From contig NC_020166.2 in NCBI RefSeq assembly GCF_000224145.3, positions 2,907,561 to 2,971,560 of the forward strand: a stretch of DNA of 64,000 nucleotides. Direction: 5' to 3'. This document shows positions 13,501-23,716 of this stretch, in pieces; the first letter of the stretch is position 1; each line of letters opens with the position of its first letter. The translations under genes and the position numbers were made by a program. The notes under the pieces were generated by a model. That model searched no databases and was not told the DNA's origin. It saw nothing but the letters and a program-made list of their open reading frames with translations. Origin of the DNA: Ciona intestinalis (Eukaryota; Chordata; Ascidiacea; Phlebobranchia; Cionidae).

Positions 13501-16500
13501 AATACAACATCATGTAACTCATCACGTCATACTTTGTTACGCCTTATTAAAAAGGCGTAATAGGCGCAGAAAGAGCATTTTGTTTCTCATTTCTCGTTAA
13601 ATTTGGCAGTAAACGAAGAATATTTACAGAACTATATAACCGTTTCTATATAACCCCAAAAGTGCGTATAGATTTTTTTAAAACACTGTTCAGAAAATAA
13701 ATGAGATTATATGTTAGCGGTATATCCCATCTTACCCCACAGTATGATATATATAGTTTACGTTACAGGCTGGTACATATGTACGGTGCATAACGAGATC
13801 GGCAGCGCTCAATTTCAAGTTCAATTGATTGTAAACACACCGTACACAACGACTAGAGCACCAGGTTTGTAGAATACACAATACAAGTTAAATAAAACAT
13901 AACGTATTAAACACAACGTTTTTTTAAAGAAATTACGCATTTTTATTGATTGACAGAGTTATTTGTAAAATATAACGTATTTTCAGGACATTTTTTTTTT
14001 AAAACGTAAGATGTTTTTATAAGACATTATGTATTTATGAAACGTAACGTACCTAAAAACAAACGATTTTCCGTTTTATATTATTTAAAACAGCATTAAG
14101 AATACTGTTTTATGTATTCATAAACATACACTGATTATCATTTATTGCATAAACACTGTATAATCGTTTGACGTCAGCCGAATTAGTCCTGCAGAGTTTA
14201 TTAATAAGCTCCAATATTTTGTGGTTCGAAGCCGATGACTTGGCAAGAGAACACACGGTTTATTTTGAGCTTAATGAATGCATAGATTCATGCTTCGAAC
14301 CATATGGGCCATTAGTACAGGACTAACCTTTGCAAATGAAGCAAACCAGATTATAAACCATTTAATTATGTCAATTGTGTACAGACGCACTGGGTCACAA
14401 CCTAAATTGACTTGCGTTAATTTTAAGCATGAATGGCAGCCTAAGAATTGGCTTAACGATATTCCTATTCTGTTCAGTGCAACCGACACCGCCGCCGTTT
14501 TATTTACCGACACCGTTCGTACATAAAATCGAGCTGACCGAAACCACAGACACAAAGTAAGCATATTGATCTATATACGAGTGGTCTGCTGATCAGTTTA
14601 GTCATATTTACCATCTGTTTAAGCAAGTGGACTTATGGACTGGAATCAATAGAAAAGTGATAACTGTCCAAACTGTTTACACTACAATGACTTGTTCCGT
14701 TTATGGACATGCTCACAAAAAGGCAAATGCTATAATAAGATTTTAAAACAGTTTGGAATATTTTAGTTAATTTTCGTTTAAGCTTATTGTACTAATGTTT
14801 GAAAATCAAAATCAAATTGGTAGCGTTTTTTAAGAAATTTAAATCTCTGTTCTTGTAATCGAGAACCTTATCTCCCCAACTAAACAGTGTATATGGTAGG
14901 GCGGGAGAAGACGGGACACCTTTAGCACATAATATACAAATATCTTGGTCGTGTTTAAAATATTTCTATGGAAGTCGTAAGAATATAGTTCTATATTTTT
15001 TTTGAATGTTCTTTGTTTACCACCAAATATGACAGAATAATAGAATAAAAAAGGTGTCATATCTTCTCCCACCCTACTATATAATATTATTGTTAAAGTA
15101 AAAACCAAACGGGGTGGTTGGACAAATCTGACCAAAATTCCAGGTCTTATATGGCGTGTTACTTTGTGAGACCTCCAACGTAGAATAAGGTAGTAACAAC
15201 TCAAAACAATCTAACGAATTGACACTGATGTAATAATCATTATACCAACAGAGGTACAGCGCATCGTATACGAAGAATTATGCACGACGACGTGCTATAC
15301 CTAAACTGCCGAGATAGAACGGCACAACGGGGTTAACATTCGCGCCGGATTCCTGATATTTTATGGGTTCTACCCAACGGTGAAGAAGCGGGGTTTCCAG
15401 TACCTGTTCCCACATACAGGCATCGGGTTTTCCACAACGGGACGTTAAGAATTCGAGAGGTTCAGATCGCTGACGAAGGCGCTTATCGGTGCAAAGACAG
15501 AGACGCTACAGGAAGGTATAGAGTTTTTAAATTTGCGTTTTGGACACGTAAGTGGTTAGCTGGGTGTAGTGTGAAACGGACTCCAATTTGGTAGGTAAAA
15601 ATTCGAAGAATTATAAAACCGCATCATCACGACGCCCATAAACCGTTGTTAAATGTTTAAAACACGATCACCCTGATTTGTGTACCATGTGATAAAGGTG
15701 TACCGTCTTCCCCACCCCGCTATGGGCCCCACTGTACAGGGTGTTTAAACCCAAAAAAAAATTAAAACGGGAGCGTTGTACATTTAAACCAACTCAATTT
15801 TTTGGCCACCCGGGGGGGGGCCAATAAAACCTTTAAAGAAAAAGGGGGGAAATATCTCTAGTAGGCCGTGCTCAATGTAATAAAAATCACTGGATTGATT
15901 TATCCCGGCATCAGGAGCTGTTACTTATATTAAGATATATTATTCTGTAACAACACGCGACCAAAAGATTACTTCTAAACCCCGCTAATACACGTATCCT
16001 TTAACAAGTGCCCGTATCCTTTAGCCACGACATTGAAAGTATATCTCTTTACGTTCTTACATCGGCACCGTCAGTCAAACAACAGTTGTTCAGCACTGTT
16101 CAAGTCAGACCCGGTTCGACTGCATTCGCTGACTGCAGTCCCGCTTCAGGAAAACCGATCGCTACCTGCTCCTGGGCGACACCGAGCGGGCAAGAGTTGA
16201 CGGTCGGTTCGTGGAGAGGAAAGTATGAGATTTTTATGTTTTTTTAGAAAGAGGTTCGATAGTGGGAATACTCGTTATAATAATAATAATAATAATAATA
16301 ATAACTTTTATTTGTCTCTTCGATTACAGTAGCGAAGATTTAGAAATGTTTCAAACGAAAAGACAGGATATAGCGACAAAACAACAGTTGTTAAAACACG
16401 CTTACAGTTAAAAACATATTTACATTTAGTTGGAAGAAAATAAGCGTGGTCGCTACACCTAACGGACAAACGAGCCATTTATTTTAATTAAGTTAAACTT

Positions 16501-19350
16501 CTAATAGAAACAAAAGTGTGCGTAAAGACACGACCCGTACAATGGGGGGAGTCGGCTTTAAAGAGAGTTGACCCAAAGATTGGGCCCTGATGGAAAAACA
16601 AAACCCCCAAAAAGAAATTCCACCAATAGTTCACAGTGAACAGTTTCAGGGGCACACTTGTAAATTGCAGAAGGAGTGCATTACTGTAATACACAAGAAA
16701 TTCAATATAAGAATGAATACGAGAAAAAATAAACATAGAAAGAAAGATATGTACAAAAGATGCAGCAATGTTAATCAATGACTTGTGGATGAGGTGCTTG
16801 GTTGATAAAATGTTATTTGCCTATTTGGTGAAGGTCCATGTAGGTCAAGGTCGTTACCAGTCAAAATACACATTTTTTTAGGTTTTTAAAAGTTAATTTA
16901 TGCAAACCCTTTTAAAGTTTTTTTAACGGTTAAATTATAGCATTTTGTTCTGCCAATATGAATGAATGAATGAATGAATAAATGAATGTAACTTACTTTA
17001 TCCTCGCGTGCCTGGAAAACGACAGTCGTTAATATATTTAATTATTGTCTATGACCCTTATGATATTTCAACGTTATAAATTCTCATCAAACAAACACAC
17101 CAGACTATATATACTGTAATGTGTTTGTTTACCTGTAACCCAAAATCTTAAAACGCCCAATTTTATACAAAAACGCTATATTTATAGTGTAACACCCGCC
17201 TGTCTTTTTACTTTTAAAAATATAGTAGGGTGGGGGAAGATGGGACACCTTATCATTCTATTTTCTCGTCACATTTGGTAGTAAACAAAAAAATTAAATA
17301 ATTTTAAAACCGTATCCTCACGACTCCCATAGACCGTTGTTAATTGTTTAAAACACGATCAGGATATTTAGATGTTCTGTGCTAAAGGTGTCCCATCTTC
17401 CCCCAACCTACTATATATCATTGATATTTCTGTCCGCTATAAATGAATCAATGTAACTAACTTTGTCCATGCGTGGCCGAAAAACCACAGTCGTTAAACA
17501 CGGGTGTTCTGTTTTATACACCTTGTGCCAGCTTACGAGTTATCCTGTGTGTTACTCTGTGGCTCTGCGGGTGATTATTTTAAAGGGATTTTTTATGTGT
17601 GGCTGCTAATTTATTACTGCAAAGTTACTGATTTTAAGTTCCACCTATCGAAAACAAACAACTATTTTTTGTATATTTTACAGCGTTCGTGTTCTGGAAA
17701 GTGGGCGTTTAATTTTGAGCCGTATTAATAGGAATACGCTTGGCAAGTACGTTTGTACTTTGACCAACCTTGCTGGTGCTGTGAGTCGAGTCGTCGAGTT
17801 TAAGGTAATTTAAGGAACAAAATATATTTCTGTGGGATATGATGGATACGGTTCGAACATAATATATAGTAAGGTGGGGTAAAAATGGGACATCCTTTTA
17901 TTATATTTTCTTGACCCATTTGGTAAAAAACAAGAACATTCAAAGAATTATAAAACTGTATCCTTACGACTTCCATAGGCCGTTGTTCATTGTTTAAAAC
18001 ACGATCAAGATATTTAAATATTATGTGATAAAGGTGTCCCGTCTTCTAAGTGTCTTGCCCAAGGACACATACGCCCACAATGGTACAGCCTTGAACTCAT
18101 TACCCCTGCGTTACAGGCGGGCGTTCTAACCACCGTTCTAACTGTCTATTATGAACTCCTAGTTTTACTCAATACCGGCTGCCATACGAGCTCGCAAGTT
18201 TCGAAGATTTTTTGTTCAAGTTGGAGGTTCTAGGGCTTTCGACTGCCCAACCACTGGTTCGCCACATCCAAGGTTATATTGGAGAACACCGGAAGGTCGA
18301 AGTCTTGGAACAAACCACGTAATATACGTTTATTTGGTTTGGAAGACGTATGGTAGGATGGGAAATGATGGGACCCCTATTTATTTTTGTCCTATTTGGT
18401 AGTGGATAAGGAATATTCAAAGAATTATAAAACTGTATCTTTGCGACTCCCATCATAGACCATTTTGAAATAGACCGTTTGAAAGATCAGGATATTTGGA
18501 CATTATGTGCTAAAGGTGTCGCGTCTTCCTCCACCCCACTATATATGAAAGTAGAATATTTACCTCCGCGTAGAGGGGCAACGACAGCAGTCGTTATAAC
18601 ACGGGTGGTTGCTTACGAGATAGCCAACACGTATATGTAACCTCTATGACTTTTCAGATTATTTTTCGTATAATATTTAGCTGACAATTTAGACAACCCA
18701 TAAGAGATAAGAGATTAATGGCACATACGCTTTTTACTGCCCCAAAAGCGATCGTTTAATTCATTTAAAATACCATATAATTAATCAATGAATCAATGAA
18801 TGCAACTTAGTTAATCCTCGCGTGGCCGGAAGACGACAGTCGTTATAACACGGGTGTTTATACACCTTGTGCCATCTTACGAGTTACCATGTACGCTACT
18901 TTGTGAGTGATTATTTTAGGGAATTTTTGTTTGAATTTTTTTGTGTGTAGCTAATAATTTGGACAACCCATTAGTGACCACTGGGTTGACGTAATTGCCT
19001 TTAAGTGTCTTTCCCAAGGACACATCACGCGTCTACAGTTGTAGCAGCGGCGAGGCTTGAACCCATTACCCCTGGGTTACAGGCAAGCACAATAACCACT
19101 TATTTGCCACGGCAGCGGACTATGCCGGTTTAAGAATAATACATGTCCGTTTAAAAATTAACGTTCGAATTATTTTCTTTCTACGCAGGTGAAGCTTATT
19201 ACTGCTTCCAACTCAACTGTAGCAGTGTATGACAACGGGAACATTATGATCAAAGACGCAAGGTTGGAAGACTCTGGTATCTACAGATGCTACGCTTATA
19301 ATAGATTAGGTTCAGCATATATCTCTGTCGAGTTAGTTGTGTTTCGTTGA
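1539..19350 (+). CDS. Secreted LRR/Ig/mucin-like matrix protein, MXRA5/IGSF10-like (25 exons, one in-frame stop)
   Basis: Predicted extracellular matrix or cell-surface adhesion protein of 1,716 positions. Exons: 1539-2272, 3022-3195, 3507-3712, 4317-4624, 4944-5078, 5868-6059, 6688-6960, 8086-8228, 8284-8375, 8895-9649, 9802-9893, 10305-10396, 10863-10959, 11173-11347, 11404-11593, 11695-11810, 12345-12535, 13097-13206, 13769-13864, 14478-14556, 15252-15515, 16025-16222, 17684-17804, 18163-18318, 19189-19350. All junctions keep phase and the sum (5,151 nt) is divisible by 3. Order: signal peptide (1-20), cysteine LRRNT (90-118), about seven LRRs, LRRCT with NPWECSCHLPW, basic linker, two Ig domains, Thr/Ser-rich mucin segment (752-1000), then six Ig domains to the C-terminus. 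LRRs followed by many Ig domains with a Ser/Thr-rich region is the vertebrate MXRA5/IGSF10 layout; no peroxidase domain or membrane anchor is seen, which argues against peroxidasin and LINGO/LRIG. The weakest splice calls are the GTTGGT donor of exon 3 and the donor of exon 14. A TAA interrupts exon 21. Confidence 0.8.
2307..2464 (+). repeat. MITE copy, internally deleted
   Basis: Both ends present (TAGTAAGGTGGGGGAGGTGG; CCCATCTTCCCCCCATCCTA), but the stretch between TTTAAAACA and the right end is missing. Family consensus left end: TAGTAGGGTGGGGGAAGATG, with its inverse at the right end. Confidence 0.85.
2799..2973 (+). repeat. MITE remnant, rearranged
   Basis: An inverted scrap (TTTGTTTACTACCAAAT) abuts a forward body (TTCATTCTATTTTCC to TTTTGTCCCATTTTATCC). 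No clean terminal repeats. Confidence 0.65.
4785..4905 (+). repeat. MITE copy, left end missing
   Basis: Starts inside the body (ATTTGGTAGAATTATAAAACC) and ends GGTGTCCACCTTACCCCACA; in intron 4 of the LRR/Ig gene. Confidence 0.75.
5578..5770 (+). repeat. MITE copy, near full length
   Basis: Left end TAGTAGGTTGGGGGAAGATG; right end degraded (GTCCCCCGTCTTTCCGCTCC). Intron 5. Confidence 0.85.
5868..8375 (+). other. Ig domains 1 and 2 of the LRR/Ig protein (exons 6-9)
   Basis: Ig1: KCTAMGYPKPTISW across the exon 6/7 junction, then SDSGIYRCLA. Ig2: ILNCETL joined to ASPGAVYAWTLPS, then YNDSGLY joined to SCIAANRAG. The last junction crosses a 55-nt intron (8229-8283) with a GTTCGG donor. Introns fall just after the core Trp or inside the YxC strand, as is common in Ig genes. 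Confidence 0.8.
6117..6336 (-). repeat. SINE copy, head truncated
   Basis: Reverse orientation: tail AATGAATGAATGTAACTTAC, body with CGTTAAACAC and CTCGTGCCAGCTTACAAGTT, ending at GTCTTGCCC without the tRNA-like head. Intron 6. Confidence 0.8.
8645..8841 (-). repeat. MITE copy, full length
   Basis: Inverted copy (TTTAGCACATAA near its left side) from TAGTAGGGTGAGGAAAGACA to CCCTACCCTACCATA. Intron 9. Confidence 0.85.
8895..9649 (+). other. Mucin-like Thr/Ser exon
   Basis: A single 755-nt exon (residues ~752-1004) that is more than half Thr, Ser and Pro, with many TS/ST dipeptides and NxS/T sites: a likely O-glycosylated stalk between the two Ig blocks. Many Thr-Ser pairs use the codons ACG TCA, so the DNA is dense in ACGTCA/TGACGTCA words. 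The long antisense ORF here (Asp/Val-rich) is a by-product of this codon bias. Confidence 0.8.
12835..13026 (-). repeat. MITE copy, full length
   Basis: TAGTAGGATAGGGGAAGAGG to TCCATCACCCTACTA. Intron 17. Confidence 0.85.
13317..13500 (-). repeat. MITE copy, degraded
   Basis: Divergent ends (GTACTATGGCGTAAGATGG; ACCATTACAACCTACTATAT). Intron 18, 290 bp from the previous copy. Confidence 0.65.
13583..13746 (+). repeat. MITE copy, left end missing
   Basis: Body from CATTTCTCGTTAAATTTGGC to TATATCCCATCTTACCCCAC, ending 22 bp before exon 19. Confidence 0.65.
14893..15081 (-). repeat. MITE copy, full length
   Basis: TGGTAGGGCGGGAGAAGACG to ATATCTTCTCCCACCCTACT. Intron 20. Confidence 0.85.
15334..15336 (+). 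other. In-frame TAA inside Ig domain 6
   Basis: Exon 21 (15252-15515) is in frame and Ig-like on both sides, but codon 1,445 reads TAA between NCRD and ILW. No AG acceptor lies between the TAA and ILW, so splicing cannot remove it in this exon. Sequencing error, polymorphism or a true truncating allele are all possible. Confidence 0.75.
15587..15723 (+). repeat. MITE copy, left end missing
   Basis: From TTTGGTAGGTAAAAATTCGA to ACCGTCTTCCCCACCCCGCT. Intron 21. Confidence 0.75.
16276..16303. repeat. (AAT)n microsatellite
   Basis: About nine AAT units in intron 22. Confidence 0.9.
16959..17034 (-). repeat. SINE tail fragment
   Basis: (AATG)n followed by TGTAACTTACTTTATCCTCG and AAAACGACAGTCGTTAA only. 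Confidence 0.75.
17223..17414 (+). repeat. MITE copy, full length, close to consensus
   Basis: TAGTAGGGTGGGGGAAGATG to CATCTTCCCCCAACCTACTA; the cleanest reference copy within the LRR/Ig gene (intron 22). Confidence 0.92.
17442..17612 (-). repeat. SINE copy, head truncated
   Basis: Starts 27 bp after the preceding MITE; tail ATGAATCAATGTAACTAACT, body to GGGTGATTATTTT. Confidence 0.75.
17867..18046 (+). repeat. MITE copy fused to a SINE head
   Basis: Normal left end (TAGTAAGGTGGGGTAAAAAT); the right end stops at GTGTCCCGTCTTC and passes directly into SINE sequence TAAGTGTCTTGCCCAAGG. Confidence 0.8.
18047..18141 (-). repeat. SINE tRNA-like head fragment
   Basis: TAAGTGTCTTGCCCAAGGAC through GAACTCATTACCCCTGCG to CTAACCACC; joined without a gap to the MITE. 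Confidence 0.75.
18351..18543 (+). repeat. MITE copy, full length
   Basis: TGGTAGGATGGGAAATGATG to GTCTTCCTCCACCCCACTAT; begins 33 bp after exon 24. Confidence 0.85.
18558..18705 (-). repeat. SINE copy, degraded
   Basis: CAGTCGTTATAACACGGGTG, GCTTACGAGATAGCC and GACAACCCATAAGAG remain. Confidence 0.6.
18783..19122 (-). repeat. SINE copy, full length
   Basis: Tail AATCAATGAATCAATGAATG; body CTCGCGTGGCCGGAAGACG; spacer GACAACCCATTAGTGACCAC; head with the inverse B box (GAACCCATTACC) and inverse A box near 19,100. Ends 67 bp before the last exon of the LRR/Ig gene. Confidence 0.85.
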
Positions 19351-19407
19351 TACCGGTTAAAGGATAAACATGTTTATCATTGTGGAGTTGTGGGGCTAGA
19401 TAATTGA

Positions 19408-19440
<33 letters not shown>
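19408..19440. repeat. (GTT)n microsatellite
   Basis: About eleven GTT units in the 3' UTR region of the LRR/Ig gene. Confidence 0.9.
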
Positions 19441-19504
19441 CGGGTTATGTCTCTCAGACTTAAACTGAAAATTATCTGTATTTTGTTGTGTAGCAAATGT
19501 GGTA

Positions 19505-19510
19505 AATAAA
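19505..19510 (+). terminator. Polyadenylation signal AATAAA of the LRR/Ig gene
   Basis: Canonical hexamer 155 nt after the TGA, before the MITE at 19597. Confidence 0.5.
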
Positions 19511-19596
19511 CAATACGAACATTTCTTTTCTGGAAAAATAAAAAAGTGAATTTTGTATTGTACTTGTTTTTACGCTGTAAACTCGTGACTTATATA

Positions 19597-19789
19597 CAGC
19601 AGGGTGGAGTAAGACGGGACTCCATTTTAGTACATTTTCTCGTCACATTTGGTAGCAAACAAAGAACATTCAAAGAATTATAAAACCGTGTGCTCATGAC
19701 TTCCATAAACCGTTGTTAATTGTTTAAAACACGATCAGGATATTTAGGCAAAGTGTGCTAAAGGTATCCCATCTTACCCCACAGGACTG
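19597..19789 (+). repeat. MITE copy, full length
   Basis: CAGCAGGGTGGAGTAAGACG to TATCCCATCTTACCCCACAG. Confidence 0.82.
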
Positions 19790-20819
19790 TATAACATATT
19801 GTTTATTAACGCATGCTATACATGTTTCCATAATGGGGATTATACAACAGTGACATACTATTAAGGTATATCTTCGCCTGAAACTCCTTGATTTTATTTA
19901 AATAAAAGACTTGACGATGCCCTTAAGGTAAAATAGGTATCTCTTATATTTTACAATTTTCTGGACTTGATTTTTGTCATGTTACGTATTTCTTAGCACC
20001 GAAAACCATTTTATTTAACTGTTTTGGTTGTTGCAACAAAACACATTATCAAAAATCTAAACATAAGTTTGGCTGTATTAGGTCTCGTAGGTGTTGCCAA
20101 AAATCTACCGAGTCATTCTATTGTACAAGCAAGGTTTGCCCGCCCATGCTGTATATAGACTTAAACCATTCAAGGTTTTAATCCAAATTAATCTGGAATT
20201 TATAAGCATGGTCATTCAAACGCAAACATACTTTAATTTTTATGTTTGCTTACGGATCAAGCTGTTTTAGTTAAAATATGAATTTGTTTGCTACTGGTAG
20301 CGCACAGGTGCGTTCAGCGCACTAGTTTTGACAGAACCGCTGAAAGACAAGTTTTACGACTTCAGCAGTCACCCTAGAAAAATGTTTGCAGAGCGTGATA
20401 ATAGACAAACGATGGCCCTTCGATCAAATGTTATGGTTATGAAGTTTTTAAATGGATCTTGTTTATAAAGTGGGTTCGGTGTTTTCGTCAAGGTATGCGT
20501 GACAATCATTTGATTTTTAAAATATTTCAAACTGTTCGATCAAAATGGTCACCATTGAAAGTCACAGAATGTCCGCATCAAATTGTTGAAAAAATTTAAC
20601 CGCTGGTATATATAGAAATACATAACACCAAAAACCCAATAAAGCAATAATACAAAGATGATATTGCCAAAAGTAGCATCACAAGTTGAAAGTTTTTCCT
20701 ATAAAAACATTGTATTCTAATACGCTTAGTATATTGATCACAGCCGATGAATACAGATTCAATCACTTTATCTACATTTATCACGCTTATTCGGTTACAG
20801 TATTTTTAGATATTAACAT
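19790..20819. other. Intergenic, no gene seen
   Basis: AT-rich spacer after the LRR/Ig gene. No recognisable coding exon, RNA gene or repeat. Confidence 0.5.
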
Positions 20820-21002
20820 CGTACGGTGGGAGAAGCTGGGAAACCTATTTATTCTATTTTTTCTCCAATTTTGCAGTAAACATAAAACATTCAAAGAATT
20901 ATAAAACCGTATCCTCACGACTCCTATAGACCGTTGTTGTAATTGTTTAAAACACGACCAGGATACATTTTGTGTTATCTCATCTTCCCCCACCCTACTA
21001 TA
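20820..21002 (+). repeat. MITE copy, full length
   Basis: TACGGTGGGAGAAGCTGGGA to CATCTTCCCCCACCCTACTA. Confidence 0.85.
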
Positions 21003-21218
21003 TCTTTTCATAATTCCATACACGAAGCGATCAGTGTTGCTCATTAACAATTTACTATCACTTGATGATGTTATAGCATTAAGTTAAAACACAAACATGG
21101 TACAATATAAACTTAACAATCTTGACATAAACGCGTGTACATAAACCACACACAAATTGGTGAATACAGTGGTCCTTTATTGGTAAATTATTTCGGAAAT
21201 TGGAAAATAGTGAAACGG

Positions 21219-21224
21219 TTTATT
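21219..21224 (-). terminator. Polyadenylation signal of the six-cysteine peptide gene
   Basis: TTTATT on the plus strand reads AATAAA on the coding strand, just downstream of the TGA at 21249-21251. Confidence 0.5.
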
Positions 21225-21248
21225 TTACTATACTGATTGTTCATTGAA

Positions 21249-22487
21249 TCACCGGCTTGGGCAACTGTTGAAGCAAACTGGATCAGCAACATGACAATTC
21301 ATACACGTTCGACGAACAAATCCTGGAAAAAATATCCAAGTTAAATCGTACCATATTTTTATAGAAAGAACCCTCATTTTGTAACCAAAGACTCTATACA
21401 GAAATATAATATAAAGACATTATTAACAATTTTAGCAATAATATCCCTGTATTTTTTTGTATATAAGGTCTATGAAGCAGTGTATTTCTATATAATGTTA
21501 TGCAAATATTCTGTTCTATTCTATATGTATAACGTAAACTAAACCTAGACACGCTGTGGGTATTTAGGCCGGACGAGTTGGCCCATTACTCCGGACAAAG
21601 TTATCTCATTTTAGCAGTAGTGGTGTTTGAAATTCTAACTAACAATACAGTAGAGTGGAGGAAGATGGGACACTTTTTCATTCTATTTTATTGTCCCATT
21701 AATCAAAGAAATATAAAAGCATATCCTCACGACTCCCATAGACCGTTGCTAATTATTAAAAACACGGTCAGGGTATTATTAAAGGTGTCCCATCTTCTCC
21801 CACCCTACTATGTCATAGATCATAGGTTCGAGTCTACGCCAGGTAAGAATAATCATTTTCACCTGGAACCCCTTGTTCATTAAGGGCTGCTCGACTGCAA
21901 ATCATATCATTAATATCATCTGGTATATTTTCTCCACTACATAGATGGTCTATAGCTCGTTTTGCGGCTTCAGCGAGTTTTTGCTTGGAAGATTCTGAAT
22001 ACCATTTCTTTACCTTAGAAGAAAAAAGGGAGTAAAATAGTGGAACTAAACATGTTAAATTTCGAATTATAGCTATAGTACTGTGGGGTACGATGGGACA
22101 CCTTTAGCACATAATATCCGAATATCTGGATCGTGTTTTAAACAATTAAACAATTAACAACGGTCTGTATGGGAGTCGTGAGAATATGTTTTATAATTCT
22201 TTAAATGTTTTTGTTTATAACCAATTTAGACGAAAAAAATAGAATGCAAAGGTGTATCATTCCCCCACCCTACTATAAATAAAAAAAGAAAAGAAAAGAA
22301 ATTTGTTTTAAAACTTTTTCTCCACTTAATACAATAATTACAATAACCAGACAAGTTAAATACAACTATATATGAAAAAGTTTCACATATACTCAATGCA
22401 TATAGCATATACCTGGATAGAATTGGCCTTTGAAGCAGTACATACAGCTACGAGTAGCAAACAACACAAGACCACTGCAGGTTTCAT
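21249..22487 (-). CDS. Small secreted six-cysteine peptide precursor (3 exons, unrecognised)
   Basis: Exons on the minus strand: 22413-22487 (25 codons, signal peptide), 21863-22013, 21249-21322; 300 nt in total, giving 99 aa. Phases 0 and 1 match, and splice sites are good (CAG|gtatat, ttctaag, CAG|gtgaaa, ttttttccag). Residues 1-20 form a signal peptide with a CCLLLVAVC core. Mature part: charged helix-like segment KKWYSESSKQKLAEAAKRA, then Cys at 50, 64, 82, 85, 92 and 96. A dibasic RR at 79-80 directly precedes the four-cysteine C-terminal segment TCMNCHVADPVCFNSC. Even cysteine number, signal peptide and dibasic site fit a secreted hormone-like or antimicrobial precursor, but I recognise no family. 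An AATAAA lies 25 nt beyond the stop. Each intron holds one MITE. Confidence 0.7.
21648..21812 (+). repeat. MITE copy, internally shortened
   Basis: AGTAGAGTGGAGGAAGATGG to CATCTTCTCCCACCCTACTA; intron 2 of the six-cysteine peptide gene. Confidence 0.85.
22078..22275 (-). repeat. MITE copy, full length
   Basis: GTACTGTGGGGTACGATGGG to GTATCATTCCCCCACCCTAC; intron 1 of the six-cysteine peptide gene. Confidence 0.85.
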
Positions 22488-22884
22488 TTTAACAGTTTCC
22501 AAACAAACAGATTCCTAGCAAGCTTTTTAAACTGACCGAACTTTCTTCTTAAAGCATCTTAAAGAGTATTCGGTGGTGATAAAAATTATAGCAGTGAACG
22601 CCCCTCTGTTTGCTCAAGCTTATGCTATGAAGTTTTTACAGCGAGTTACTAAGGACCATATCATCTGATTTACTGATGTGAGCAATTAAGTTTTATAGTT
22701 TCCGGTAAAGTCATATATGCCATTTTAAATGTCTCCTATATCTACGCCAAGTTTCTGTGAACGTGCAAAATGCCTTGAATCAATTAAGTTACTGAATGTA
22801 ATTAATGTCTCTTAGCATAAATTACAACGTTCTTTCTTTGCTGTTCGTGTTTAACAACCGTTTCGCTCATCGCCACCCCTAATA

Positions 22885-23070
22885 TAGTATGATAGGGGAA
22901 GATGGGACAACCTTTCATTCTATTTTCTCGCCCTTTTTGGTATAAGTAAAAAAAACATTCAAACAATTATGCAACCGTATGAATACGACGTCCATAGACC
23001 GTTGTTAAATGTTTTAAACACGATCAGGATATTATGTGTTAAATGTGTCCCATCTACCACATGGTACTAT
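22885..23070 (+). repeat. MITE copy, full length
   Basis: TAGTATGATAGGGGAAGATG to TCCCATCTACCACATGGTAC. Confidence 0.82.
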
Positions 23071-23441
23071 ATATTAGTTAGCCTTGATACCTGACTGTAC
23101 ATCACTAACATAGGAAGATACTCTAACAGTGCTATACTACAAAACCGGGAACCTTAACATGCATTTGACAAATTCACCAATAAAACTTAAGATATCCTGG
23201 CTTACCACTGATCGTTGCTGCAAAGTATTTCACAGATTACAGCAGAGGATATACCAATATGCAAAACAAGATACCATTGGAAATGGAAAGCTACCCACCT
23301 GACAAGGATTTGAACCTTAATTTGGTCCGAGTCATCCACCCTTTCTTCTAGCAGCTCTAGTTCTATGAGTAACTTTCTATTCTATATGGGTCATCAACCA
23401 CAACGTAACATGAATTGTAGCTCGTAAGCTGATACGGTATG

Positions 23442-23716
23442 TATGAATGTAACTTGCTTTATCCTCGCGTGGCCGGAAAACGACAGTCGTTATAACACAG
23501 GTGTTCTGTTTACACGCATCGTGCCCGCTTACGGGTTACCATCTTTCTTTTTGTTACCACCTATAACTTTGCATGTGACTTTTTTCTCTATAACTGACAG
23601 CTCAGACGACCCATTAGTGCCGAATGGGTAGAAGCAATAGCCGTAAAGTGTCTTGCTAACAGGCATACATAGGTCCACAATGGTAGCACCGACAAGCCTT
23701 GAACCAGTACCCACTT
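23442..23716 (-). repeat. SINE copy, near full length
   Basis: ATGAATGTAACTTGCTTTAT tail side to TAGCACCGACAAGCCTTGAA head side; the A-box end is lost. Confidence 0.82.

Larger units (their letters stand above)
11173..19347 (+). other. Ig domains 3-8 of the LRR/Ig protein (exons 14-25)
   Basis: Each domain shows Cys, core Trp and DxGxYxC. Ig3 LTCPKKSPIVVW / DGIYSCGF; Ig4 IPCRATGIPTPNVIW / FSCKAKNAIG; Ig5 LDCKAQAIPSPSYSW / GWYICTVHNEIG; Ig6 LNCRD...ILW / DEGAYRCKD; Ig7 FADCSPASGKPIATCSW / GKYVCTLTNLAG; Ig8 FDCPTTGSPHPRLYW / DSGIYRCYAYNRLG. Protein ends VVFR then TGA. Most domains are split by an intron close to the Trp. Confidence 0.82.

Noticed and set aside
1539..19350. Peroxidasin or LINGO/LRIG identity for the LRR/Ig gene
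   Set aside because: No peroxidase or VWC domain (peroxidasin) and no transmembrane segment (LINGO/LRIG); eight Ig domains plus a mucin segment fit MXRA5/IGSF10 better.
21823..21850. B-box-like GGTTCGAGTCTACG as a tRNA remnant
   Set aside because: No matching A box at proper distance and it overlaps the donor side of a peptide-gene exon; probably coincidence.
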